Source: Morella rubra | Taxonomy: Eukaryota; Streptophyta; Magnoliopsida; Fagales; Myricaceae | Direction: 5' to 3' | Assembly: GCA_003952965.2 (NCBI GenBank) | Contig: CM025851.1 | Span: forward strand, 5,953,495-6,017,494 | Length of the DNA: 64,000 nucleotides | Part shown: positions 25,312-37,300 of the stretch, in pieces | Layout: every line of letters starts with the position of its first letter | How positions within the stretch are numbered: position 1 is the stretch's first letter | Translations under genes and position numbers: made by a program | The notes under the pieces: generated by a model | The model's input: only the letters and a program-made list of their open reading frames with translations | What the model was told of the DNA's origin: nothing | The model's database searches: none

Positions 25312-25707
25312 TTATCCTCGTACCTCTAAGATCTCGGGAAAACTACCCTCCCAGAGAAAGGATGCGGCCCATCGGGCTAAATTGTGCGCAAGCACACTGG
25401 AACCCCGAGGGGTAAACCTACAAACAGCATTAGCAAAACCGCGCAACAGAAAAGAAGCCTGAGAGATGACTTCAATCAGATTGGAAATAGCATCCATAAC
25501 AATCAACGAGTCTCCCTCAAAAACCACATCCTCCCACTGGTAATCAACCACAACAGAAATACCCAAGAGCAGCGCCAAAACTTCCCCTTCAGAGGGGTCA
25601 ACGGTATCCAACTTCTTTGATGCCGCATAAACAATATGACCTCGATGGTCCCTGCAAACACAAGCAGCCATAGAAAACAACTGACGAACCGCAACATCAA
25701 CGTTCAT
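25312..25707 (-). mobile_element. LINE-type RNase H domain fragment, second copy
   Basis: Encodes the same 131 residues as the fragment at 226-621 and has the same flanks. The Asp, Glu and Asp of the RNase H fold are present, but no reverse transcriptase and no own start context. It marks this unit and unit 1 as sharing a leader type. Confidence 0.65.
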
Positions 25708-26140
25708 GGCTGCCTAACAGATCCATCGGCCCGGGAGTGGGAAGACCACGCGGCCGTATGACGATCACATTTGGCCATATGTCTGCCAAATAGAGACATG
25801 CGTTGCTTGACGCTGTGACCCTCTTGCAACAGCTAGACATCAAGACAGAATCACGAGTACTGAACGAAACCTAAATTTAAAGGCAAGCAAACCACAAAGT
25901 TTAGCATTGACTAAAATCTTGGGAAACGAGAAGAATAGGCCCAATAGGGACACATATATGAAGATAACAGAATCTGAAATTTTACACATTAAAGTTCCAA
26001 ACAAGAAAAGTGGTCAAATGGAATTATATTTGAATGCCTTCTAGACCATTAAGGTGCACTAGGACACCATAAAAGACAAAGTTCCTCTCCAATAAAGCGA
26101 GCTTCAGACTTGATTTCACCCGTAGCCGGGGCCAAAGATG

Positions 26141-26717
26141 CTAGGCTGTTATCCTGGACCGGCCTTTTGCTATTCTTCGAGCAATGACTCTCCTCCCACC
26201 CTTGGTTGCTTTGCTGTTCGTGTGAAAAATTTAATTAGCCAACGTGCTAATCCTACCCGGTTGTCTTCACAATCGTATGGGGTACATAAAACAATCATAA
26301 AGCCACTTTACCACATGCCAGAAGCCACATAATTGACCACGAAGTGCAGTATCCAAATAATACCCACCTTCACAAGCATATATAGACGAGCATCTGAATC
26401 AGCTGATCTAAAAAAAAAACTGCATACGGAATACAAGCATAAAATGTGATGTGACACGCTTGGTCCACGGACCTGTGCAGTTAAAAGCTACAACATTGGC
26501 TCGTGCAGTTTGCAAAACAATCTCATCTCATCATACTATCATAATTATGTCAGGGAGATTTCTATGCTGAGTTTTTTGCCGCCAAGGGGGGGAAGAGGGA
26601 GAAAGACAGAGAAGATGTACCGAGCAAAGAATCCATGATTCCTCTTACGACGGATGGTGCTAGGCTGGAAAGTCCTTTTGGGAAACAAAAGCATTGGCTC
26701 ATTTGAAGAAACATCTC
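26141..26717 (-). pseudogene. 5'-truncated mitochondrial bL34 copy 6
   Basis: Exon 3 (26141-26213) and exon 2 (26621-26717) are open and keep all splice signals. The Ala version before the exon 2 end (FFAR) and the RITA end are as in the intact gene. No exon 1. Homology to intron 1 ends near 28400, where MYB upstream DNA begins. Confidence 0.83.
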
Positions 26718-28434
26718 CTGCAGAACAGAAGCAACTACCAGTTATGCACAACCCAGAAAGAAGGGATACAAATGGAGAAGACCACTAACATCTTGACCCC
26801 ATTGCAGAAAATTCTAGCCAAATTGTAGGGAAACAACTCTAAATAACAGCTTCCATATTGAAACAATTACACCATATTCGAGTGATGCAGGCCATCTTTA
26901 CAGGGTTTTCACAAAGAAAATTGAATCTGCATTCACTAGTAATGGAAAAAATTGTCTGAGGCAGAATGCTGACAATTACAGTATATTAATAAATCAACTG
27001 TAGGCAAATGTGTTCCCCCTATTAGAAATAAAATCCGACAAGCGGACAGAGAACCTCCACCAGCAAGACAACTTCCCAACATTCCAGGACATATGCCCAG
27101 ACATGCATTTCATCAACTAGTTCGCAATCTGGTTGTATTACACTCTGTTTCTCCATCACCTTGCTCCAACTCAGCATCTCAGTCAGCAAATAAGCACAGC
27201 CAGCATGTCATTCTACAGCAAGGCAGTGCGCACCAACACTTGATACAGAGAACAATTCTGCTGCAGTTTGTTAGAATATTTTCTGTTACTGTCATTCCTG
27301 TAATTATCTAGGAAGCAGTTATTCTTCGATTCTTGCGCAAGCTTGTATAAATTTATAAATTTACAATTCTTTTACGTAAGTTTCAATACACGAGAGAATT
27401 CACTCCTCCATTTCCTCTTCTTCTCCAAAATGCTAATGGTTGCAATATCAAAGGTACTCTACTGCACCTTGATATTTGAGAATATCATCACCTCAACATG
27501 TGCTAACCATATTTATATATATGGCTAGTTCAACATCTTCAAGCGTCGAGATTAAAGGAGTATCAACTCTTCCCAGTGTATTTACTATACTGTCGACTAG
27601 CACAAAACCATGCAACAAGCAAAAGAGACCAACAGCTCTCACCATTGCAAGCTTTTGTTTGCCTGTAGAGATTATGCACATTTATATACCCATGCGTGAC
27701 CATTTTTTCAGTGCGTATGATAGTCCAAATGGCATACTTCCTCAGCAGGGTCTTAATAGATATTGGACCAAAGTTGGGCACAGCTGCCAGGATGTGATCC
27801 GAAACTGACACCATGAGTCCATGACTCTTTTGTTTTTTGGCCAACTCACCTATGTTTCTGATCAGAAATCCAAACAAAAGTTTAGAAAAACAAATAACAT
27901 CAATGCTCTTAAAGAAAGAGGGAAATTTTACAAAAAAAATAACAAAACGGTTTTAGGAGAAGACACTCTGATTTGAGCACCAAAGAAAAGAATGCTATTG
28001 CATACACGTAATTTTGTCTGAAACAATCACAAGCTCATCAGAAGCCAATATTATCACACCCATCCGTTTTCCAGTCATGAACAGAAATGAGAAGGTTATT
28101 TTAAGGACCGGTAATGGTAAATAAAAGTCAAGAGATTCTGATAAGGATAAAGGCAAACAAGAAATTAGAGGGATCATCATTTGCTATCACGATTTATCCA
28201 TCATAACTATTTACTAGAAAGAAAAGATATAAAACACAATGCGCGTTTTTAAAAATACTAATCTTGGGTAAAGCACGTCCCTGATAAGACAAAACCTCAA
28301 AATAGTGTATGACTCCCCACCCACGCCACACCCCCCCAAAAAACAACCCAAAAAAAAAAAAAGAGGAATCAGAATCGCACAATCATCAAAGTTAGTAAAT
28401 GGTCGTTTTCATTCCCAATTATTGTGATGGAATT

Positions 28435-29850
28435 AGTCCTTAACACGATGCTTTTCACACTAAAGCAGCTTGTTTTGCTCCATATTTTTCAATTCGGAAG
28501 CGATATATATATATCGGGTTTGGGCATATATACGGATAAATCTAATGAAACCAAAGAGAAAACCAGCCACAACGTACCTTTGACAAAATTTTCTTCTTAG
28601 AGAGCAGTTGAGACACGTTAATGGAGTTATTGATCCTTGAAAGAACTTATAAATTTGGGGTATATTTCTCGTTGGGCATAGATTCACAACCAAGGGGATC
28701 GATCGAGCAATGTCGATCGCCTCCCTCGGTAATTCACCTTCCGTAGTGGTCCTTTTCAGGAGCTAGCATTTGATTTGTCTTCCCAGCTTCCAGCGATTGG
28801 GAATTTTCATAGAGCAGGAAGAAAAGACAAAATGCTACCCCTGTTGTTGTTGGTGCTGAGTATGATCAACCATGGAAAACGTGACAGATGCAGAGCTAGG
28901 CTTACAATTATACGAGATGAAACGGATACCCCGGGACAGCGAGATTGAAAAGGAAAGAAAAAAAAGAGGGATGAATCTAATTTGTTCCTATTTAATTAGC
29001 ACATGGTTGGGACCTTCTATTTTATAGAGAATAACATCTTTTAGATTTTTATACGTATATATTTTATTTTTTAACAATTTTAAATAGAAATTATATAAAA
29101 TAAAAATCTCTTAAAAAGATTCAGAAAATTTTCACAAATCAAACACCGCTGTATACGGTTAAACGGATACCACGGGACAAAACGAGATTGAAAAAAGGAT
29201 AGAAAGCAAGAAAAAAAATAGAAGGGTAGTTTTTATGTTGAATCGAAAAGTTTGTTCCAACTTTTTTTCTAATTCATTCTTTTTTATTATAATATTCATT
29301 AAATCTCTTTGGCTAATTCCTCATATTAGTCATCATTGTTTTGTCATGCTTTTCACACTAAAGCAGCTTGTTTTGCTCCATATTTTTCAAATCGTTATAT
29401 ATAATTATACAGAGAAAAACCAAAGAGAAAACAAGTCACAACTACTTGACAAAATTTTCTTCTTAGAGAAGTTGAGACACGACGTTGGAGTTATTGATCC
29501 TTCTTATAAATTTGTGGTATATTTCTCTTTTTCACAACAAAGGCGATCGATCTAGCAATGTCGATCCCCTCCCTCTGTAGTTGGACTAGCAATTTTATTT
29601 TTTTAAACTCTAATTTTGAATATAAAAGGCTTCCCAGCTTCTTTTTAATTAATAAACAGCGATTAAATAGAGCAGGAAGAAAAGACAAAATGCGTTGTTG
29701 TTGGTGCTGAGTATGATCAACCATGGAAAACGTGACAGATGCAGAGCTAGGCTTACAATTATACGAGATGAAACGGATACCCCGGGAGCGAGATTGAAAA
29801 GGAAAGAAAAAAAAGAAGGGATGAATCCCTATTTAATTAGCACATGGTTG
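28435..29850. repeat. Diverged internal duplication in MYB-4 upstream region
   Basis: The stretch from the gcttttcacactaaagcagc sequence to the gggatgaatc sequence occurs twice, at about 28450-28980 and again at about 29347-29830. The second copy has many more indels. A MITE remnant (about 29040-29149) lies between them. Other units have this stretch only once. Confidence 0.65.
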
Positions 29851-31586
29851 GGACCTTCTCTTTTATAGAGAATACTCTAGAGAAGGAAAAAAAAATCATC
29901 TTTTTGACAGAAGATTCTCTGGTTGGACCCACGAAAAAAAAAAAACCCGCGTGGTATTTTTTTGATTAGGCCACTTTTTTTCTACTTTTTCTTTGGCTAA
30001 TATCCTCTATTTCATCTTGATTATCATTCCTCTAATCCTGATTATAACTAGTCACTACAAATGCTTCCAAATCAATCAATTAATGTAGAGTAGCAAAATT
30101 AGAACCGTTACATGAATGATATAGCTACACCATCAGCGTTTTCCCCCTATTAAAGTTGCTATCACGTATTTATGTGATTATTAATAATTAGAGATTTTTC
30201 GTCAACATATCCATCATTGTCTGTCTTACTTCTCGCCGTCTTAATGATCATGAAAGATCTTATAGTAGAGAAATAAATTTGATAATGATCAACAATATCG
30301 AAGATGATGATGATGATGATCATCTAAATCTATTATAAATTTAAGACGAGTTGGAAAAAGTTTTCATCTAATTTCACCAATTTTTTTCATCCTTTTCTTT
30401 ATGGAAATGTAATTAATATGTTTGTTTTCCTTCTTTTAAAAGCTATATATATGCGTTTGATTTAATCATATCAGACTTTTTTTCACTGTCTTTAATCTGA
30501 TGATCTTTATAAGTCATTGGAAATCAAATATAGTCATTGATCATGACCATATGCATTGATCGTTATTTTTATTCATTTTTGTTCTCCAATAGATGTGTGT
30601 TCTGAGTGTACGTAAAACGCTGAGGTAGAAGTAATTATTTGCTTAATTCAGACAAGTCCATAAAAACCATTTTAAATGAAGTACATTCGACCGATCGATG
30701 ATCCCAAATGTTTTCAAATTCCAGGTTGTTCTTTGTCAAGAGTACTAGTGGAGCTTTACCGAAAAAGAGTACTAGTGGAGAAAGGAGAGACGTTTTTCGA
30801 ACCATATATTCCCTTTCTTTCTTGTACCGTACGCATGCATGACTTTGGAATGCCGGGCAGAGGAAGCAGCTTCGCCTGATAGGATCGATATCAGTCCCAC
30901 TGGAAGCATATTTGTTTATATACATCAAATCAAGATCATGATCTGTCGGTCAGAATATTAAGAAAAGGTAAGGAGCGGGTTGTGATTTCATATCTCATGT
31001 CATGTTCTTGAAGGACCATGCATTTTGTTGAGAAGAATATACTGGTCGAAAGTGGAGGAGTAATTTCCACCTTCTCCGACACCGTTTTATATATCATGTT
31101 CTTTGTCTAATATATATATTTCATGTCCTGCCGCCATGCGTACTTGACGTATTGGGGCAGCCATGCATTTGTATACCCCTAATAATTGGCACATTAGAAC
31201 CTTGTGTAACAAGCATGATCACATTAGTCCTTTGTATCTAGCTAGCTTCGAGCAAATTATTACCCGAAAGAAAAAAGAAAAACCCTTCCGAGTCTAAAGA
31301 TTAGAGCTAGCGCTCGAATCCTGTTTTCCACATAAAGGACAAAGGGATTGGTAATTTTCCCAGTTCATCAATGTCCAATCAAGTTCGAATATTAAACCGC
31401 CAGTACTTCGCTGCAATTACAGCAGATCATGATCGGCTCGGCTCGTCTTTCATAGTTTCATTAAATCCATCAATGTCGTCCTCAGAAAGTCCAAGTGGGA
31501 CCTGTCAATTAACACATGTGGACCACTACCCTACATGCATGTGTGACACGAGTCCAAGCCAGTACGTATCCCTGGAGAGTGGAGGG

Positions 31587-31593
31587 TATAAAA
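31587..31593 (+). promoter_or_regulatory. TATA box of MYB-4
   Basis: TATAAAA 356 bp before the ATG. Confidence 0.65.
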
Positions 31594-31942
31594 CGAAGAA
31601 GCATCTATTATAAGCAATACAGCTCCTACAGAGGATACTGCAAGTTTTAGCCCTTTGCTACAAAAGCTAACTGGGCCACCGCGGTACAGCTCCATCATTA
31701 AATTCTTGGCCTCAGTGTACTCGAATTACTTCCATCTCACCACTATCTCTGCTCTCTTCTTTTTGACATTTTTCCTTTTTGGAACCTCTTCTTGGGCTTA
31801 GAGCAAGTGCTACCTTTCTCTATTTTCCTTTTCTCTCTCAAGTACTCGTGATTTTATCAATTAACTAAATAATCAAATTCTCTCCTTGGTTTTCACATTG
31901 GCTGCACCAGTACTGCTGTTAGAAAGAGAGAACAAGAAGAGG

Positions 31943-33302
31943 ATGGGACATCACTCATGCGGCAACAAGCAGAAGGGGAAGAGGGGGCTATGGTCACCTG
32001 AAGAAGATGAGAAACTCATCAATTACATTTCAACCTATGGCCATGGCTGCTGGAGCTCGGTACCAAAACTTGCTGGTAACATTTGAATTACTCTCTCTTT
32101 CTCTCTCATGTTCATTTCAGTTGCCCTAGCTTTCATTATGTATATTTAAGCTTCCTCTAGATTGTAGGTAAACCCATTCGGCCGCCACTATCTCTCAAAT
32201 TTTCGTTGTTGCTCTTGGTTTTCCTTTGTCCTCTTTCTCCTTTTGTTTTGATGATGCAGGCCTACAGAGATGTGGAAAGAGCTGCAGACAACGATGGATC
32301 AATTATCTCAGACCCGACATAAAACGTGGAAACTTCTCTCCCGAAGAAGCAGCACTCGTAATTGAACTCCATAGCATTCTAGGGAATAGGTAGCCTTACA
32401 CAATATCGTCTTCCTCCTCTCTTTAGAACTTTTTGTCATTGTCATCACCTTCAACATGGATATTATCGATTATGACGCTTTTCATGCAAGAGGGAACATT
32501 TTTGGACAGGTGGACTCAGATAGCCAAGCACCTACCAGGAAGAACAGATAATGAAGTGAAGAACTTTTGGAATTCAAGCATAAAGAAAAAGCTCATCTCT
32601 CAAGATGTTCCTCCTGCAATATTTCCTAGTATGCGCTATCATGGCAATTCTGAAGAAGGTTTCTTCTCTTTCAATGCAAACCCTAATTGGATTCTGAGCT
32701 CTCAACAGGACCAGCTATACATTCCCACTCCAACTCCTGTGTTACAAGTCTTTGATCATGGCGACCTCAAATTAGAGAACAGCAATTTCGTTGCCAACTC
32801 TGTCCATTTTCCTGACCCAACGGCACAACCATCCAATTCTTCTTCTTATGGCCCCCAGTGGTCATTAGGCTATCAAACCCACCAACCTGATTCCAGTCAA
32901 GAGCATCAAAATTTCAGCACAGTAGCAACTACGCATTGTCTCGCGGATAAACTTATCGATCCAAGTATTACAGCACTACATTATGAGGATCCACTGACGG
33001 TGCCTCCGATGCCAAAACTTTGTCATGAGATCCTCAGTGCTAGTGGTTGTAGCATGACATATTCATCTGCCTCACAAGATCATCATGAAGTACTTGACCC
33101 ACTTGTTAGACTTCCATGTTTTCCATCTGCTTCCAATTATCCGCTCGATCCACAGGTGCAAAACAATCAATTGGAGTACATCATGTCATCCCTGACATCA
33201 TCGTCCTCTTCATCAGCATCATCATTGTCGCCTTTATCAAGCTGTCAATTTGTCACAATCCCGAGTATTCTTCCTTCGAGCTGGGAGCCACAGACATGGT
33301 AG
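31943..33302 (+). CDS. MYB-4: complete R2R3-MYB transcription factor, MYB26 type
   Basis: Exons 31943-32075, 32260-32389 and 32510-33302 give 351 codons without a break. This copy is closest to the family consensus: [57 protein letters not shown], and a Ser-rich tail with SSCQFVTIP. It differs from consensus in CGNKQK (usually CCNKQK), QKGKRG (V to G) and CRQRW (usual CRLRW). It is the best candidate for the functional copy. Its neighbours are a headless bL34 copy upstream and, 1 kb downstream, a 5.8 kb transposon insertion. Function in endothecium wall thickening is inferred from MYB26; MYB67 is the other close relative. Confidence 0.88.
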
Positions 33303-34335
33303 TTCATTCGAGTTTGGTACTGCACTTTTACTTGTTGGAATTTGCAATTTTGCACAAACGTATTTTCATGGGAAAATGTAAATGTTTCCAGTACAAGATG
33401 ATCAGTAATGTTATGCCATATACGTTTGTCAACTCAAAACATATTTTCATGAGATGAATGATTTCGTGGAGAAGTACTAGCTACTGGCGCTGATCTCTGT
33501 CTGTAGATCAATTATTTTCTGCTTTATATTGCACGTCCGGTTTCATTTATTATTTTCAGTTTCCAACTGAGGGCACTTTCTTTCTCTCTCCATAATGATT
33601 TGCGGATGAGGACTAAAAAGACATTAAGATACTCCGCAGTCAACGCGTGTAGGAGTTATGCGCCACAGAGCTCTTAGGATAGAGTGATACACTTATGGTT
33701 GACCGTACTTGCGGCGGCTAGCAGTGGCCGAGTCAGAATTTTTTTCTTGGGGAACGAATAAAAATTATGATGAATTTTCAAACAGTATATGAAAAGAATC
33801 TAATTCAATTTTTATCCATTAAAATTGTACAGGGAGCTCAGTTTTGTTAATCACAATTATAGGAGACAAATTATAGGGAGCTCAGACTCATAAACAAAAT
33901 TTTATTATTATATCAATATCATAATATAGAGGATGATAGAAATTAACTAAAAATTAGATGTTACATTAGCAATTATGACTTTTGATCAGCACATAAATAT
34001 ATAGGTACTAATTAAAAAGATATAACACTTTTATTGAGCTTGAATATTTTATTTTTTGTTTGCTGATCATTGTCTAACATTGCAGATTTGGTGACAAGAG
34101 TAGAAAAGAAAATGTATAAAAAGCTAATAAGATTTAAATTGCAAAATAAATTGGAGATTTAGTGACCTACAAAAATAGAAAACAAAGAGCTAAAAAAGAT
34201 ATATGTGATTAATTTTATGGTTTGTGATAGTTTTGTTTCTTATTATTAAGAGGGTCCTTGTTACCTTTCAAACTTTGGCTTTATTCTTTTTTTCAAGATC
34301 AAAATTTGGCTTTACTTGGAAAGAAAAAAACAAAA

Positions 34336-37300
34336 GGGTTAAATACATTTTGCCCTCAGTATCTTTTTGTACCCCGATGTATTATTTTTGAGACATTGGA
34401 CCCATAAAGTTACACATTTTTTCAATTTGGACCTCGTACCTAAGAGAGAGCATTTATTCCGGTTTAAACCGAAAAATCTTGTTTCGATACCAGTTCTTGT
34501 AACACCCCTCCCTTGTTTATTCCACTTGTTTAATATAGTTTTATGTATAAGTTATAATAGTTGTGCTCATGTAAAATATTTTTCCTTGTGTTTGCTTTTA
34601 CTAGGGTCTAACAGGGCAGGCGTTTGAGTGCCCGAGAAAAAAATTCCCGGGAGTTATTGAGTTTTGAGACCGGGGTACTTGAGTTTTAAATCCCGGGGTT
34701 ATTAGAGTGAAAATGCCAAGGGTCACCGAGTAGGATATGCCCAGGGTCACCAAGTATTCAAGTTCTAGGGTGTATTGAGTGCCCAGGGAAAATCTTCCCT
34801 GGGTAAATAGGGGTATGGGAGCTGAATTCCCGGGATGACCGAGAGTAGTATGTCCGGGAGTTTTGAGACCCGAGCATTACTCGGGAGTTTTGAGACCCGA
34901 GCACTACTCGGGAGTTTTGAGACCTGAGCCCTGGGTAGCTGAGAACAAAATGCCTGGAACATCTGAGTGTTTCATGCCCGGGGTTATTTGAGAGCTGACT
35001 GCCCGAGGCTTATTTTTTAATCGCGGGATGACAGAGCCCTGTATGCCCAAGTTTCCTTTTCCTGTTATCTTTTTCTACGTGTCTTAACCGTGTGGTGTGC
35101 ATTAATTATACTCTTACCATATCTTACCAAATCACTTAGATGGAGCTTTGTCATTGGCGCATATTTAATGTTCTGCTTGTTAAGAGATACGTGAGATATG
35201 GGAAACTTAGGTGGCTGCTTATGTATGGGTACGCCTGATTTACTATGATTGCCTAGACCTCTAGCTTAGGGTGTGTAGAGTGGCCAGGGAGAATTCACCA
35301 GTGAGTTACGTTTGGTTTATATTGTCATCAAAGATTTACTCGACTTAAACTGATAACAACATTATGAGAGAAACTTCAGTTGACTTAGAGAGAAAGAGAG
35401 GGAAAGTGACGTGAAACACCTGGTGACCAAATAAATTGACTGAAGGATAAGGGGAGGAAAAGACCAAAGAAAAATGAGGAGATTACAAGAAAGTTAGGAA
35501 AAAGTGAAGTATTTCAGCTTGCATTTTTCTTCCCCTCAGCTTTTGTCTTTTCTTTTCCTAACATGGTGTCTTGTTATTTTTAGGTGTTTTACTCGTTCAA
35601 GAACACAATACATCAATGAGCTGAGGTAAGGGTGTAGAGTTTGTCTTAAATAGGGGTATTAAGGTTGTCCGGATTGTGCTTAAAACGTGACTTTTATCAT
35701 GAGATGGGAAAAGACAAGTAACCCATTTTTGTTTCTACGTTGGATTTAAACCAAACAAAATATGTGAAGGGCTTATAAGAGAAAGGGCCAAAAGACTTTG
35801 GGACCACTTGGGGCCAGATTCTACTTTTGAGAGAAAAGGAGTTTTTATATATGCCCGGGAAAGACTATTTTAGATAGTCTCGAGAAAGATTTTGTTTTTA
35901 TTTATGCCCAGGAAAGACTCTTTATATACATGGTCGGGAAAGCTTTTGTTCTTACATGCCCGGGGAAGACTTATAACATGCCCGGGAAGTTTTGTTTACA
36001 TGGCCGGGAAGCTTTTGTTTTACATGCCCGGGAAAGATTTTGTTTTGAAGGCTCATGAAAGACTTATATTTTTGCCCGGAAAGCTTTTATTTTTACATGC
36101 CCAGGGAAGATTTTGTTTTGAAGGCTCGGGAAAGACTTATATTTTTGGTTACATGTCCAGGAAGATATTTTTTTTATGCTCAGGAAGACTTATCTTTTAT
36201 CTATGCCCAGGAAGCTTTTTCTTTTAGGATATAGTCAAGGGCCTTAAATCCTTGAGGTTTTTCTTGAATAGCCGGTTCTTAATAGGTTTAGAAATAAAAT
36301 AAATAAAACAACCCATCCATATAAGTTGTTGGACTTGCCTATTACAGCATGTGGTATTCCTATCGTTTCAGTTATGATGATTTAATGTTAAGTTGACTGA
36401 GTCTAACACATGAACCTCATAAAATGAAAATAATTAGGTCTTTTATTGAAGATTAGATCCAGCCATTTATGGATTAAGAAAAGTTCCTGTGAATTTAGGT
36501 TGCTTTATTTTATATGATAATTGGTATATGAAATCCATTGAAATTCTTTGATTACTTGATTATCAATGAGGCATATGATACATGTTGCATCATCATGTCA
36601 TGGGTGTGGGAAATCTAATAACAGAATGACAGAAATGAAACCATACCCAGAGGTGGTTCGATGACAGGGTGACGGTACCGATCACAACAGTGGGATAGTG
36701 CAAGCCACCACTGAAAGGAGTGGTTGGTATCCCTGGCGTGAAACAATATACGCTTGACAGGGTCCTGGTGCCGGGGCACGGGACAGTCCCAGAGGAGAGG
36801 AAGGACGCACAACCCAGACTTTGGGGGTTAAACAAAAAGAAAGTGAAATGACTGGGAAACAGATGCATCATCCTTGCATTGCATCGATCATATATTGTTA
36901 TCCTGTTTATGATTATCAATGCTTAATTCTTATTGTTTACATGCTACTATAATTGTTCATAACATGTTTCTTTTTTCCCCCTTACTGAGTCAGTAGGACT
37001 CACCCTTTATTTGTTTAATTTTCTTGTATGTACCGCTATGGCTGTGGGCCCTGGACGTAACAGATGTTAATCTTTATGAGCGAGGAGCTTTTGGATGTTG
37101 ACCCATACATTTTAGTGATGACAATCTGGACGTATGTCACTGAGTCATTCGAGGTTTACATGGGGTACGAGCCCTAATGGTACCTTAAGGAGCCTCCGAC
37201 CATTCCCTTAGTTAAGGATTTCAAACTAGTTGATTTTAACCCAACTCTTTTGTATGACGTCCCTCCTCCACCGGTGCCACCGGTAGAGAATATCGAGGAA

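Noticed and set aside
35850-36210. CRISPR-like or regulatory spaced repeats (gcccgggaaagac units)
   Set aside because: Spacing and sequence are irregular, the genome is a plant, and the units are internal tandem repeats of an LTR-type piece.
36593-36919. 108-codon minus-strand open frame in the LTR-type piece
   Set aside because: No similarity recognised and low-complexity surroundings; it lies inside a transposon fossil.
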